Assembly: GCF_002775205.1 (NCBI RefSeq)
Contig: NC_036459.1
Location: 17,716,312-17,780,311, forward strand
Origin: Xiphophorus maculatus
Lineage: Eukaryota > Chordata > Actinopteri > Cyprinodontiformes > Poeciliidae
Length of the DNA stretch: 64,000 nucleotides
Reading direction: 5' to 3'
Below, in pieces: positions 24,618 to 37,300 of the stretch (position 1 is the first letter of the stretch; every line of letters begins with the position of its first letter). A model generated the notes under the pieces. It did no database searches. It was not told the origin of the DNA and was given only the letters and a program-made list of their open reading frames with translations. The translations under genes were made by a program, and so were the position numbers.

Positions 24618-26070
24618 CACCATGTTCCAAATTATTATGCAAATTGGATTCAAGTGTCATAAAGATTTAATTTTTTTTTGTTGTGCTATTAAATTTATAC
24701 ATAATATTGTGTGTCAGGGCTCTTTGAATCACTATAATTAATTTCAGAGAGCTGGTTGATTAGTTTGTCTGCTGAGCTCAATTAAAGGAAATCTACTTAA
24801 GAAGGATGTTCCACATTATTAAGCAGGCCACAGGTTTCAAGCAATATGGGAAAGAGAAAGGATCTCTGCTGACGAAAATCATCAGATAGTGTAGTGCCGT
24901 ATGACAGGGTATGAAAACATTAAATATTTAACAAAAACTGAAGCGATATCGTTCTGTGAAGAGATTTGTGGCTGATTCAGAACAGAGATGGGTTTGTACA
25001 GATAAAGGCAGAATGAGGAAGGTTTCTGTTAGACAAATTCATCGGATTAAGAGAGCAGCTGTTAAAATGCCCTTACAAAGCAGCAAACAGTTATTTGAAG
25101 CTGCTGGTGCCTCTGGTACCTCAAGGTGGAGGATCCTCCAGAGGCTTGCGGTGCATGAAGCTATTATTCGGCCCCCCAACCAGAGCTCACAAGCAGAAAC
25201 TGTCTCAGTGGGTCCAGCCATACATGAAGATTCATTTTCAAACAGACTTGCTCACTGATGACTGCTGTGCAACCCTGGGTGGTCCAGATGGACGCAGTAG
25301 TGGATTGGTGGTGGACGGCCACCACGTCCCAACACGGCTGTGACGTCAGCAAGGAGGTGGTGGAGTCATTTTTTGGGCTGAAATCATGGGGAGAGAATCA
25401 TTGGTCGGCCCCTTCAGAGTCCCTGAAGGTGTGAAAATGAGCTCAGCAAAGTAGATGGACTTTCTGACTGATCACTTTCTTTCATGGTTCAAAAAGAAGA
25501 GCCGAACCTTCTGTAGCAAAATCATCTTCATGCATGACAATGAATGCTGCAAGGAATACCACTGTGTCATTGGCTGCTGTGGGCATAAAAGGGGAGAAAC
25601 TCATGGTGTGGTCACCATCCTCCTCTGACCTCTGACCTCAACCCTATTGAGAACCTTTTTAGTTTCCTCAAGCAGAAGATCTGAATGCAGTTCATATCAA
25701 AACAGCAGCTCTGGGAAGTTATTCTGACATCCTGCAGAGAAATTCAAGAAGAAACTTTCCACAAACTCACAAGTTCAATGGATGCAAGAATTGTGCTGTG
25801 ATATCAGATGTAACTCGGTCTGTTACCGTTTGCAGTTCTTTATAATCCATAAAATGTTTAGAAAATCTGTTGTGCATAATAATTTGGAACAGTGCATTTT
25901 GAGTTTTTTATTTTTGAAAAAAATACTGTTCTCATTGGGAGCTTTGTTCAGTAAAATTTGATTTATACTGTAATAGTTCATGACTTGAAAATTATACTGA
26001 CCGTCATTTGCATTGACCATTTAAGAAAATCTGAGAAAATATCACTTGCATAATCATTTGGAACACGTTG
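24618..26070 (+). mobile_element. Tc1/mariner-type transposon, transposase decayed
   Basis: Terminal inverted repeats begin CACCATGTTCCAAATTATTA on the left; the right end is its imperfect complement (ending GGAACACGTTG). Both ends are flanked by TA, the Tc1/mariner target. The plus strand between about 24849 and 25690 reads as a transposase-like frame (ATGGGAAAGAGAAAGG start region; CTCAACCCTATTGAGAACC near the end, the usual LNPIEN motif) but is interrupted by several stops and frameshifts. Not autonomous. Confidence 0.8.
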
Positions 26071-27570
26071 TAAATCTGGGTACACATTTAAAGTAATAGA
26101 CAATAAGAACATTATTTATCAAGTCCTGTGTTAAATTTAAACCGTTGATTTGCAAATAAGTTGACAAAGTTGTTCATGAGATACATACAATAATATGATT
26201 TTTCTTCTGTCCACTACATTTTTGTAAACATTTGACTTTTTTTTTTTTTACCTATTTGTTTGGCTGCTATCTTTCTTCATGTGAATGATCAGTTTCAGAA
26301 TTATGCCAAAATAATTACATCTTGTCTGAATCAAAAGGTCAGTTTCAGGCAGAGCTAAAACAATTCTTTGACAATCTAGTGCAAATTAATTGGACAGATA
26401 TTTGCGATTAAAATTGTGATATAATAGAGGTTGCACCACAAGATGGCGTTGCTGAACAGGGTTATATTTTATTTCCTGCACTGGCCTGCCTATACAATTA
26501 TGTAAGCCAATTCAATAAAGATTAAGTCATATTAGGAAAAAAAAGATCCCCACTCTAGGGTTACTCTGTGAGTAACAGATCCAGACATGGTAACATGTCC
26601 ACCATATTTAATTACTTTTATTGAATTGATCAGTTTCATCAAATAATAAAGCCAGTATTGACATTTGGACATTTTCCAATTGTAAAGAAGACTGACATTA
26701 AAGGCAGATTACAGGCATTAACGTTTAATTACCAACTCTGTTAATTTTAAAAAATGACCAGCAGTAATGGAGTGGAGCAACAGGAGAAGAATCACAAGTC
26801 TTTGCTATTACACTATTCTTCATCAAGGAAAACTAAAAAAAAAAAAACATTGAAAATTTATACTATTTGCCAGGCAAGTTTATTTTTATCCCATTATTCA
26901 TTATTTTCCCATCCATCCATTAGCCAACATGCTTGTCTTTGCAGGTCAGCGGTGCTAGTGCCCATCTCCAGCGGTGCACCCTGGACAGGTCACCAATACC
27001 ACGGTTCATACACAAGGTGAATTTAAAGTACTTTTCGGTATTTAAAAAAGAGCAGTACTTAAGATTAACTGGAATAGAAATATGTGGTACAATAAATGCA
27101 TAATTGTAAGAATTATATGGAAAAAAAATCCATACAAAAATATATTTATAAGAAAACGAACAGCTAATATAAGATTAAAAATACCAAAATAAAACCAAAA
27201 GCTTTTTACCACTTCTGTCAATGTTTACAGTCCTGACTAGTCTAATCCTATAATGCACTTTAAAAATATATAATCTTTCCAAGCAGTGGGCCAGTGCAGT
27301 AATTTAATAACTCAGATGTCACATGATCCGGTTCCCTGTTGTTGGTCAGGACTGTGGCAGCAGCATTCTGGATGTGCTGCAGCTACAGTATATGTGAATC
27401 TTCACAGACATTAAAATAATTCATAATAAAATTAACACACTCACCAGCTTTTCCTCTATGTATTTGACAGGAAATCCCTAACACTAGCAATTATTTTTAA
27501 GGTGGGCAATTTAGTAAAAAGTGTTTAAAATAAACCTAACTACATAGGCACACATAGATTTCTAGTATTC

Positions 27571-27576
27571 TTTATT
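27571..27576 (-). promoter_or_regulatory. Candidate poly(A) signal for plexin-C1-like 2
   Basis: AATAAA on the minus strand about 475 bases after the proposed stop at 28051. The region is AT-rich, so chance occurrence is likely. Confidence 0.25.
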
Positions 27577-28050
27577 TTAATTCTCATAATGTATAATGGA
27601 GTGTTGATTTCTAACCTCATATTTTCATGACCCAAAACAATGACAACTTTGTTTTCTTCATCAAACTGGAGGAGGTTCTGGTCCATCCACTCATCGAAAT
27701 CAACACGCTGACTAAAAGGGACATTGGTCATGTGTTGACAGTAATGTATAGTTGTGTCAGTTGTCATGGTAACACAAATGATAATATATAACTTTCTGGA
27801 TGTTGTCTTTGTATTTTCATAGCGAGTGCTTTCAGTGACTTTTCTTAAGGCAATTCAACAGCTCCTAGGTGTTCAGCCATTTAGTTCACTTATGGTTCAG
27901 GGTGGATACATTTGGATGACACAGAAGGATGTTAGAAAATACTGCAACGTTTAAAAATGTAAACACAAAGCAAAGATCACGATGTACACGTTTAGAATCC
28001 TTGGGCTGTACTTGTTCTCAGTGATCCTCTGGCTGAGAAATGATCAGTAA

Positions 28051-28376
28051 TCAGAACTTTCTTGTCTCTTTTGCCACTGACAGAAAACCACCAGCACTGA
28101 AAGAAAATCAGGTTTTTATTGAAACCATAGAACATTTGTCTTTGGGATAAAGACAAAAGCATCTTGGTCTATACCCCACTCTGACTATTTGATTTATGAA
28201 ATTTACATTGAAAAAAAAAACTGTAAACAGAAAAATATATTCTGGTGTAGCTATTAAGCTCATTTAGAAAACTTACCAGTAAAAATAGAGCATTTGAGAA
28301 GAAAATGTAGAATCAGAAGGCCCACATGTAATGAAGTCAGAGTCTGCATCCACACAGTTGTGCCACCATATTTAAT
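28051..28376 (-). other. Membrane-segment exon and putative terminal exon of plexin-C1-like 2
   Basis: Exon 15 (28376-28277, 100 nt) starts with IKYGG, aligned to KYGD of plxnc1, and then encodes a hydrophobic stretch (HVGLLILHFLLKCSIFTG). The proposed exon 16 (28076-28051) follows a TTTTCTGTCAG acceptor in the right phase and adds VAKETRKF before a TGA, giving a type I anchor with a very short basic tail. The hydrophobic core is short with one lysine, so a GPI signal or a secreted product cannot be excluded. The terminal exon is inferred from splice signals alone. A candidate AATAAA on this strand lies at 27571-27576. Confidence 0.6.
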
Positions 28377-31300
28377 CTGGAGTCAAATTTAAAACAGCAT
28401 TAGAACATTTTTGTTGATATATTGAGGTAAACTTCAGACAGTAACTATGAAAAGATGAGAATACATGACATATTTGTGTAGTTTACTGTAAGACACATTT
28501 GTTTGGTTCAAACCAGTAAGAACATTCTTGCAAGAAAAGAATAAAAAAGTTTTTTTTCTATTATGTTGTAAAAGTCTGCATCTAGTATGTTTTGAATTCA
28601 CTGATTAACTCTCTTGCTTTAACCCTTGTTGTAAGCTGCACTTTAAAGATTTAGTCAAAATTATCAAAAACAATCTATTACAGAGATTAATTTCAAAATT
28701 TCCCAATTTACAAGTTTGTGTATGTGCAAAAGTGGTATTGGATTTTAAAATGGCAGCTATTCATTCCTCGGTGGTTATATTAGCAGAACTGTTGGCTTTA
28801 TGCACTTAAACATCTGGCTGTTATAGATCTTTTAGGCATTTGTCAAATCAGCTGGGATTTTTCAGAGAGAATGTTTGGGAGTTGCTTGTATCCTCCCCGT
28901 CTTTCAGTCTTTGCTCCTCTGTTCAAACCCGGTCAGCCCAGCAGGGTGAGCAACAGAAAATCATAATCCCAAAAAATAACTGAACAAGCATAAAACACAC
29001 AACCACACCAACAAAGTGCAACTAAACTGTTAAATTACAACCAAATACTAAAAATAACTTACCTTTATAGCCCTGAAGTTAGTATTGTTAACTCCTTGGA
29101 TGTCACAGATAAAGGAGTCTGTCTTGTTATGGTTTTCTTTAACTTTGACACAGGGATGTTGTTTTTCACCCTCAATGCCCCACACCAACAACTCTGCTGC
29201 TGTCATCTCCAGTTTATCTGAACTTTTCTGAAATGAAACAGAAACAAACTGTAACCTTTGAGAAACTCAAAGTCACTTGTTGGGTAATTTAAAAAAAAAA
29301 TACTTACGTGAATAACAACACGGGCATCATTTCTCAGCCTCTCTGTAGTGAAGCCGGTAAACTCCGGATCAGGATAGTACGTTAGTTTGACCAAACAGGC
29401 CACTGTTTGATTGGCTACTTTCATAAAAACGGTGCTGCAGCAAATCTGACTGCTTTCTGCTGTAGGCGTATCATAGGTGAGAGTCTGCAAATTATTTTAA
29501 AATTGTTCGGTCAAAGAGATTTTATGTTAAAACATTTACAATAGTCAGACAACATGTCATGTAACGTTGTATCTTTTCAGCCACAAACCGTTCATCCTCC
29601 CATCCTTCAAGTAAATTTAAAATCTCTTCTGGTGTGCCCCAAGGCTCAGTGTTAAGGCCCCTTATATTCATTATTTAACCGTTCAACATAAACAGATATG
29701 TGAATATGTATTTCTTATTCCAGAAAGACAATACTTTTACCGTTATGCACAGGATACTCAATTCTATAGCCCCAACACATTTTCACCCATTCACCTCTGA
29801 CCATTTGTAACTAAGTTTTAATCATGCTTCACCTCCACTTTAGTAGTAGCAGCATTCACCTCATTTGCGAATGCTGTTTATTTTCCCTTCTGTGTTTTAT
29901 TATAGCAGTTGTTTTATATCATTTGTAATTTGATCTTGGATTCAAAATGGTGCCTTTAAAAATATATTCACCACAGACAGTTTGCAGAACTACCTCCTGA
30001 CTGCTGCTGTTCCTGGGAAGCAACACTTGATGCTGGGCGTGGCTCTGCATCAGCCCATCCACAAACTCCAGGTGTGTCCCAATGAGTTTGACCTTCCTCT
30101 TCCCACTGCAGGGCATGTAGAGGACGTTTGATATACAGAGAAGGTTTTCTTTACTCATCGTTCTACTAACACTTTCTCATAAAATGTTAAGTCCCACTGT
30201 ATTCAGGTGCTCACAGGAAATGCTATGTGCTTACAAACAGCCAACTGAATAAACACAGACGTGCTTCAGAGTGTTCAAAGGCAAATTAAACATGAACAGA
30301 ACATTAAGCATCACAAACCATATTCTACTGCTCTGTGGCAAAAATCAAACAAAAAACATACTGTAGCACTGGAGGATTAAAAATCCGTTCCAAACATTGT
30401 AAGTACAAACGACTCCAGAGTGAGATTCATTGTTGGGAACATAAGACAGATAAGTCACTAAAATACCTAATTCACTTATATTTATAGGAGTCTTTTATGG
30501 GCAAGTTGTACCTTTAGAACAACAGATAATTACTGTACTAGGATGACCAGCTTTGTAAAACAACAACAACAAAAAAAAACAGTAACTTTAATTTTTGAAA
30601 ATTGGAATGATCATTCTTTTCTAGTTGCTTAGTGGTAAAAATGAGCATAGCAAGGAATATAACTGAATAAAAAAACCTTCATGTCTCTTGAAAGTGCTTT
30701 CAAATATCTTCTGATCTAAGGAAATGTAATTGTTTAAGTTTCTGTAGCTACATGTACGAGTCTTGTAGTCAGAAATTTCTTTGAGGAAGTGACTCCTTCA
30801 CACCCTCTACTTGTGACTGACGCAATTTTCAAAGTTGTTGAAAAACTAATCAAGTTAAGCACGTCAATTAGCAAGGTGCTGCCAAAAATTAACTACAAGC
30901 TGTGAAATGACTTACTATATCAATTATAATCCTATATTCAATCTCTGACCACTAATAGTTATATCGTTCTAGTATCTGCTTGGAAAAATTTGCCTTCAAA
31001 TTGATGCAGGGATGTTTGCCTTGAGTCTTTGTGGCATGAACTCAACAAGGTGTTGGAAACCTCTCAGAGACTCTGGTTCATATCCACATGACAGCATAAC
31101 TCAGTTACTGTCAAATTGTCAACAACACATCCAAGATAATCAATCATTCCACATCCCAAAAGTGCTTTTGATAAAAAATCTGAAGTCTGGGGACGTACAG
31201 TGAACTCATGGTCTTGTTTTTTTAAACCAGTTGGTTTACAACTGAGCTTTGTGATGTGGTGCATCATCCTGCCAGACGTACATACAGATGTTGGATACTC

Positions 31301-34300
31301 TGTGGTCATAAATGGACTGACTCTGTAGCATTTTCTAGTAACAGTGACTACTCAAAGCACTTTACACTAGAGTACCCTTAATTAGACAATTAATTAATTA
31401 GACAATTAATGGTTTCCATCTGTAGCTGATGGAAACTTTTGCAGGAATGCTCAAATACCTCCTCCAGCTGCTCCGAGGTACTATGTCAGTGCAGACTGGG
31501 GACGACTGATAGGAGATTATAGTGTTTCCGTGGCAACTACCATCAGGCAGAAGAACACACATTTTGACCACTCTTCTAGTTTCAGTGGTGGGGATGTGAA
31601 AGGTCAAACTGACACCAGTGTTGTTCCACACAGGAGATCTGTTCAGAAAAATTAGGAAAACACACAGAAAGCAAGATAGTAAGAGTTAAACTGAAACAAG
31701 AAGATATAAGAACACTGAAAGGCTGACAGAGAAACTTCCTATTTGTTCACATTTTTAAGGAAATTTACGACAGCAGCTGTAGCCTTCAATTTGCTTATAT
31801 TTTTCTATTCAGAATCTGTAGGAAAGCCTTCCTCTGTAAGAAAATAGGTTTTCTCGTTCCACCTTTTCAGGTCATCCTTTCTGCCCATATTTTATGCATA
31901 TTTTTTTACCCAGTGTTGTGTTCAAGACCACCTAACCCGAGACCAAGACAAGACCAAGACCAGAGTGTATCGAGACCGAGACAAGACCAAGACTTTTAGG
32001 GTCCGATACCAAGTCAAGACCAAGACCGAGGGAAGTCGAGACCGAGTCAAGACCAAGACCAGCGCCAGTATGTGACAATAAAATGTGAAACATGATCAAA
32101 ATCACTAAAATTGATCTAAAAGACCCACATTCACGTAAAAACACCTAGATATTTTACACAGAGAACTGGAATAAACATAAACATCTTTATTTAGTACTTC
32201 TATGTTGTAATCACAGAATTTCAAACAATCAAAGTCGATCAAAATAGTATTTTCTCTGCCTTTCATGAACAGTACATACATTTATGTTGTTTTTAAATGT
32301 GCTATTTCAAAACCATGTGCAAATATGTAAAACTGAAAAAATGCCAATCATTTCTCTCGTTTCTCTCTCGTATACAGATTATAGCTACATTATATAACTT
32401 TTCTTAAATAAATCTATATCTATCACCAAGTTGTGACAATATGTTATGAGACAGATAATTTGTTGAAAAAAAGATTGATCTCCTTCACTTCCTCCCTGAG
32501 CGACTACTGCCATCTGCAGAAATACAAACCCCATTGAAATACGTGCACAAAAACATGACTGACTTTTATCAGTTCTAAGACCCTTTTGCTGGATCAGATG
32601 GTTTGTTTTTGACCAAGCAGTGTATTTCTCCACTTAGCACTGGGAACATGGAGAAAAGGCAGAGGAGCTCAATATTTTCACAGCTTGTCGGTCTCATAAC
32701 ATACTGACACAACATAGTGACATAAATATATAAAAAAAACTATATAACTTTTACAAAGATATTTTTTTGTTTTAACAAAGTTACATACTGCATCTTTAAC
32801 TCTGCTGTTGAATGGATGTAGCAACTTATACATAACATACATAATAAAGAAATCTGACATTTAGAGGCCCAACTGCATGCGTTTCAAAAATAAAATTATA
32901 CAACTGGAAGCAGTTTCATAATACGCCAAAGCTTTACAAAACGTCAATGGCAAAACTCGAGAACAAGGATAACCAGGTAGTTGAACAGTGGTTGAAATAA
33001 AGTAGGTGATACATAAAATTAGTTTAAAGTTACGAACCATTACGTTCTGTCATGGTTACTTATTGACAGAACCATTACAAACTGTCATGGTTACGTTACA
33101 GAACGTAACCATTACGAACCATTACGTTCTGTCATGGTTACTTATTGACAGAACCATTACGAACCATTGTTCTGTCATGGTTACGTACGTCACCTTATTA
33201 TGGTTATTAATAAACATAGGTAGAGACTTCCACATCAGTCTTCTCCTTCATGAGAAGTATTGAACAAGAACCAAAATATATTACGATTATCTATTCAGAC
33301 TTTTATTTTTGCTCTGCTTCCACCTATGTGCTGCAATCCACTCATGAAGCTACGGTGGCCGACAGGTGCAAATGCGCAGCAAAAGAGAAAACATGCAAAC
33401 AAAAAAGAAGACACCCCCGAATGAAATGCAGCAAATAAAAAGAGAGACGCAAACACCCCCGAATGAAATGCAGCAAATAAAAAGAGAGACGCAAACACCC
33501 CCGAATGAAATGCAGCAAATAAAAAGAGAGACGCAAACACCCCCGAATGAAATGCAGCAAACAAAAAGTGTTGAAAACGGAAGTGCTCCAGACCACTAGG
33601 GGGAGTCAAAGAAAATAGTATTCATTTCTATGGGACCAGATGCAAGATTCTTCTTCTTCTTCTTCTTGGTATTTATTGGCGGTTGGCAACAAACTTACAG
33701 TAGCATTACCGCCACTTACCAGTATGGAGTGTGGTTCGAGATGGTCTATAAACTTTCACTTTCTACCTTTTCCCTCCATTAACTCCTGATTAAACATACC
33801 CCCACACATACACACCTGCTTATATTATCCAACTTGCTTATAACTTTATATACCCCTCTTTGATATTCTTTACACATTCACACCCAACTTGCTCTACTCA
33901 TATCCTATGAAATAGCTTTGTTTTTTTAAGATACCGAATAATTATTTGAATATGTCTACTCCCGAAATCTCTCCTCAAAAATTCTATTAAATTAAACCTT
34001 TCTTTAATACCTACACACTCTCTCAGCATGCATCTTCTCTCTTCTTCATACTTACAACACTCTAAAATAACATGCTCTATTGTTTCAGACTTCTCACAAT
34101 AATCACACTTTCCAGATGCAAGATTCAGAGAGATACCTTTACTTTCTTTCAAATTTCTTTCTCTGAATCTTGCATCTGGTCCCATAGAAATGAATACTAT
34201 TTTCTTTGACTCCCCCTAGTGGTCTGGAGCACTTCCGTTTTCAACACTTTTTGTTTGCTGCATTTCATTCGGGGGTGTTTGCGTCTCTCTTTTTATTTGC

Positions 34301-37300
34301 TGCATTTCATTCGGGGGTGTTTGCGTCTCTCTTTTTATTTGCTGCATTTCATTCGGGGGTGTCTTCTTTTTTGTTTGCATGTTTTCTCTTTTGCTGCGCA
34401 TTTGCACCTGTCGGCCACCGTATGAAGCCGACAGAAATACGGAGACATGTTCAGGAAAGCTGTAATTGAAACAGCGTTGTCCATGCACAACACGAATCAA
34501 CACTTCTTTAAATTAAATCAGTAATGTCCGACATGTTTTCACAAACACTACTAGGTGACAACTTGTGCATCAAGCTAGGTGGCAAATAGCGGATAAGAAA
34601 GGAGAACATTCACCCTAAAAGATAAAGCATACATATATAACTTTAGCTAACTTAATATGTGTAGCTAATATTGAAATAAGAACTGTGTGATGGCCGGGTC
34701 GAATAATTTTGATACCGAGGAAATTGCTTACGTTAACTTGCTAGCTTTCCTAATATCACTTTTACACACAGCTTACCTTTCTTTGTGCTTTCTTTCAAGG
34801 TGTCGATAAAAGTTGGACGTAGTCCCCACCGTCTCTGATAGTGAAGCACTGCAGAACTTACATTGCGCTGTATGCTTTTTTCTCAATGTTGCTTTACAAA
34901 TGTATTGTTTGCGATTTAAATAGCCAAATTTTATAACCGATGATTTGGCCGACATCTTATCCCCTTCTCAGACAACCACTTGTAACTTTCAATCGAAGTG
35001 CTGCAGTCCGCGCTCAAGGTGAAAGGGGGTGGGGCGACAGCAGTTAAAAAAACAACAACATGCTTTTACCAATGAGACGAGTTATTGCTTGGATTTGAAT
35101 CAGGAGTGCATCCAATAAAAAGAAGGATCTTAAAGAAATTGATATTGATGATTTAGCGTTATTTTCACAGTTGTGGTCTTGACCGGTCTTGAAATAAAAT
35201 ACCGAGTCCTCAATGTCCGAGACCGAGACAAGACCGAGACCAAATGTGGTCGAGTCCGAGACAAGACCGAGACTATCAAAAAATGGTCTTAAGACCGGTC
35301 TCGAGACCAAGACCGTTTTCGAGTACTACAACACTGTTTTACACCTTGCAATTATGGAGCGAGGGTTGAAATCGACCCATTGACGTGAAACGTCTGATCC
35401 ACCTTGTGAGGTAGTTATAAGAACGATGAGCTGTAAGTTCTGGAAGCAGGACTGGAAGCTCCACATTCCAGTCAGATGTAAAAAAAACATCCCATTTACT
35501 TGGCATGTAGTAAATGTTAGAAGTGCCTACTGCGTAGGATTTTAAACATAATTTGTCGTTTTGGTGGTTGTCAAGGAACAGCATCATAAGGAAATGGGTG
35601 CAGTTATTGTGGTGAATGTGAACCGAATGGAGAGTTTCTGAAACCAAAGCTAAAGCAAGTTGTATTTTTAGTTTGCCACCTCAGCTGTTTTAGTCATTTC
35701 TTTCCATTTACATAAATATCTTTCTGTCCATTTGTTAATTGTCAATATATTCCTTTTTTATGTTAGACATTTGAATTTTGACTGAACTTGAGAAACAGAA
35801 TGTGCCGACAGAAAACTTTGTACATTTCATTTATATAAATGGTAAATGATCAAACTGACTATAAATGGTGGCGGCACAGATGATGTTGTAGATTTAGGAG
35901 GGTTTAAGAAAAAGAAGGTTGGAACACCAAGTATAGTAAATTTTGGGAGATTCTATCGTTTTGATTGATCAAAATCAATAAAAATTAGAGTTGCTGTCAA
36001 AGTTTTCAGCAAAATGTTTTTATTTGTGCATAGAAGGTTGGCAGCAAATTAAAAGTTGCTGCCAATGAAGTGGATCAGAGTGCATCTGCGGTTTATGTGG
36101 TGGGCCAGACGGTTTCTATAGGGTCACATGCATGACACTTGCTGATTGAACCTTCAAAATGTTCATCCTTGCTGAGTGTCAAAACTTCCTGTTCACTCTT
36201 ATATGAAGCCTCTCCTCTGTTTAGTGTTGGCTTTTCATTCTTGACACTTAAGCTTCTGTTTCACAGCTTTCAGGCCACTTGCTTCTCAAGTTTCTCTTGT
36301 CCTTGAGAAGCAGATGAGTTGTTTTATGTGCCTGAGAATGATGTTTGGTTTGAAACTCTTTGGGCTCTTGTGCTTGTAGAAAAAGTGCACTATGTATGTA
36401 CAGTATCTGTTTGCAAATGTTTTCAGTATAACAATGTAGGAGGGCCGGAAAAACGTTTAGCTAAGTAGTCAATACTAGGCAAAACATGAACATTTCTGAA
36501 CTACTGTTTGGTTATGGGTCTGTGACTTGTGTACCCCTCATCTCACCAGTTCACTGCTGGATCAGGAGCGCCAACTATGGTAAGGTTAAGGTCACTAGAC
36601 TAGCTATGCAAACAAATGTTCTTCTGGCAAATTATTTCCTCTATCAGTTTACATAAGATACATTCCGACTGGCCGTAGTTTTCTGTTGAGTGACTCACTC
36701 CTGAGGACTACAGTCCATGTACGTCGAGATTCTCACTCCGATCACGTCGCTCAGGTTCTGACCCGACAGCAAAGCGTGGTTTTTCCCATACAGAGACACA
36801 ACACTAGGTGTAACGGAGATGACATCTGGTAACTGACAGGGAAACAAAAGATATTTAGCATTCATCCGTTATGCTTATTTGATGACATTACTGAATTAGA
36901 TTGAGAAACCTGGTTTAGGATGAGTGTTAAGAAAAATGTACATTAATACTAATTCAGACTCACAGAAATTTTCCTCCCAGCTTCCATCTCCAGGCAAACA
37001 TCCTTCTGGGTCTGCACAGAAGATTTTGAAATAAATAAACAATGTTGTTCTGGACAGGTTACTACTGATTTGCATAAGACTTAATATGATGGTCATGACA
37101 GTAAGCAATAACATTAAGAAATCTATATTTGAGAAATGCAGGTTGATTTTTACATTGTGAGTAAGTTCACTGGCCCAGGAACAGCTGTTCTCCATCCATT
37201 GGCACCCAGAGCTGATGCACTGTCGGCACCTGAAGAGAAAAACAAATTAAACTGGCTTTCAGCTCAGCTTTTGGAAAACATTAACACCACAAACTTGTTG

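Larger units (their letters stand above)
23234..28050. other. Spacer between plexin-C1-like 2 and plxnc1
   Basis: Holds the 5' flank of plxnc1 (23234-about 23550, with a short CG-rich patch around GAGCGCGCGCTCC at 23510), the possible solo LTR and the Tc1-like element. Otherwise AT-rich sequence without recognisable genes. A small unexplained open frame at 27540-27767 is reported under findings. No GAP-domain exons for gene 2 were seen here. Confidence 0.7.
31911..35336 (-). mobile_element. hAT-type transposon with internal deletions and nested insertions
   Basis: Starts CAGTGTTGTG and ends ACTACAACACTG, typical fish hAT termini. Sub-terminal arrays of a GAGACCAAGAC-type motif occur at both ends (31925-32065 and 35185-35325). 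Flanks TTTTTACC and TTTTACAC are only an imperfect target duplication. A BED zinc-finger exon survives on the minus strand at 34777-34955; the catalytic part of the transposase is not visible. It sits in intron 10 of plexin-C1-like 2 and is itself interrupted by a foldback element. Confidence 0.75.

Noticed and set aside
24956..25258. 100-codon plus-strand frame
   Set aside because: It is part of the decayed Tc1-like transposase, not a gene of its own.
31064..31309. Minus-strand frame containing GRMMHHITKL
   Set aside because: Looks like a worn Tc1-type transposase piece, but too short and degraded to assign.
31932..32144. Leu/Gly/Val repeat frame
   Set aside because: Translation of the hAT sub-terminal GAGACCAAGAC array.
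33295..33609. Regular direct repeats resembling a CRISPR array
   Set aside because: The units are tandem with no variable spacers, occur in inverted pairs, and form the arms of a foldback transposon in a vertebrate genome.
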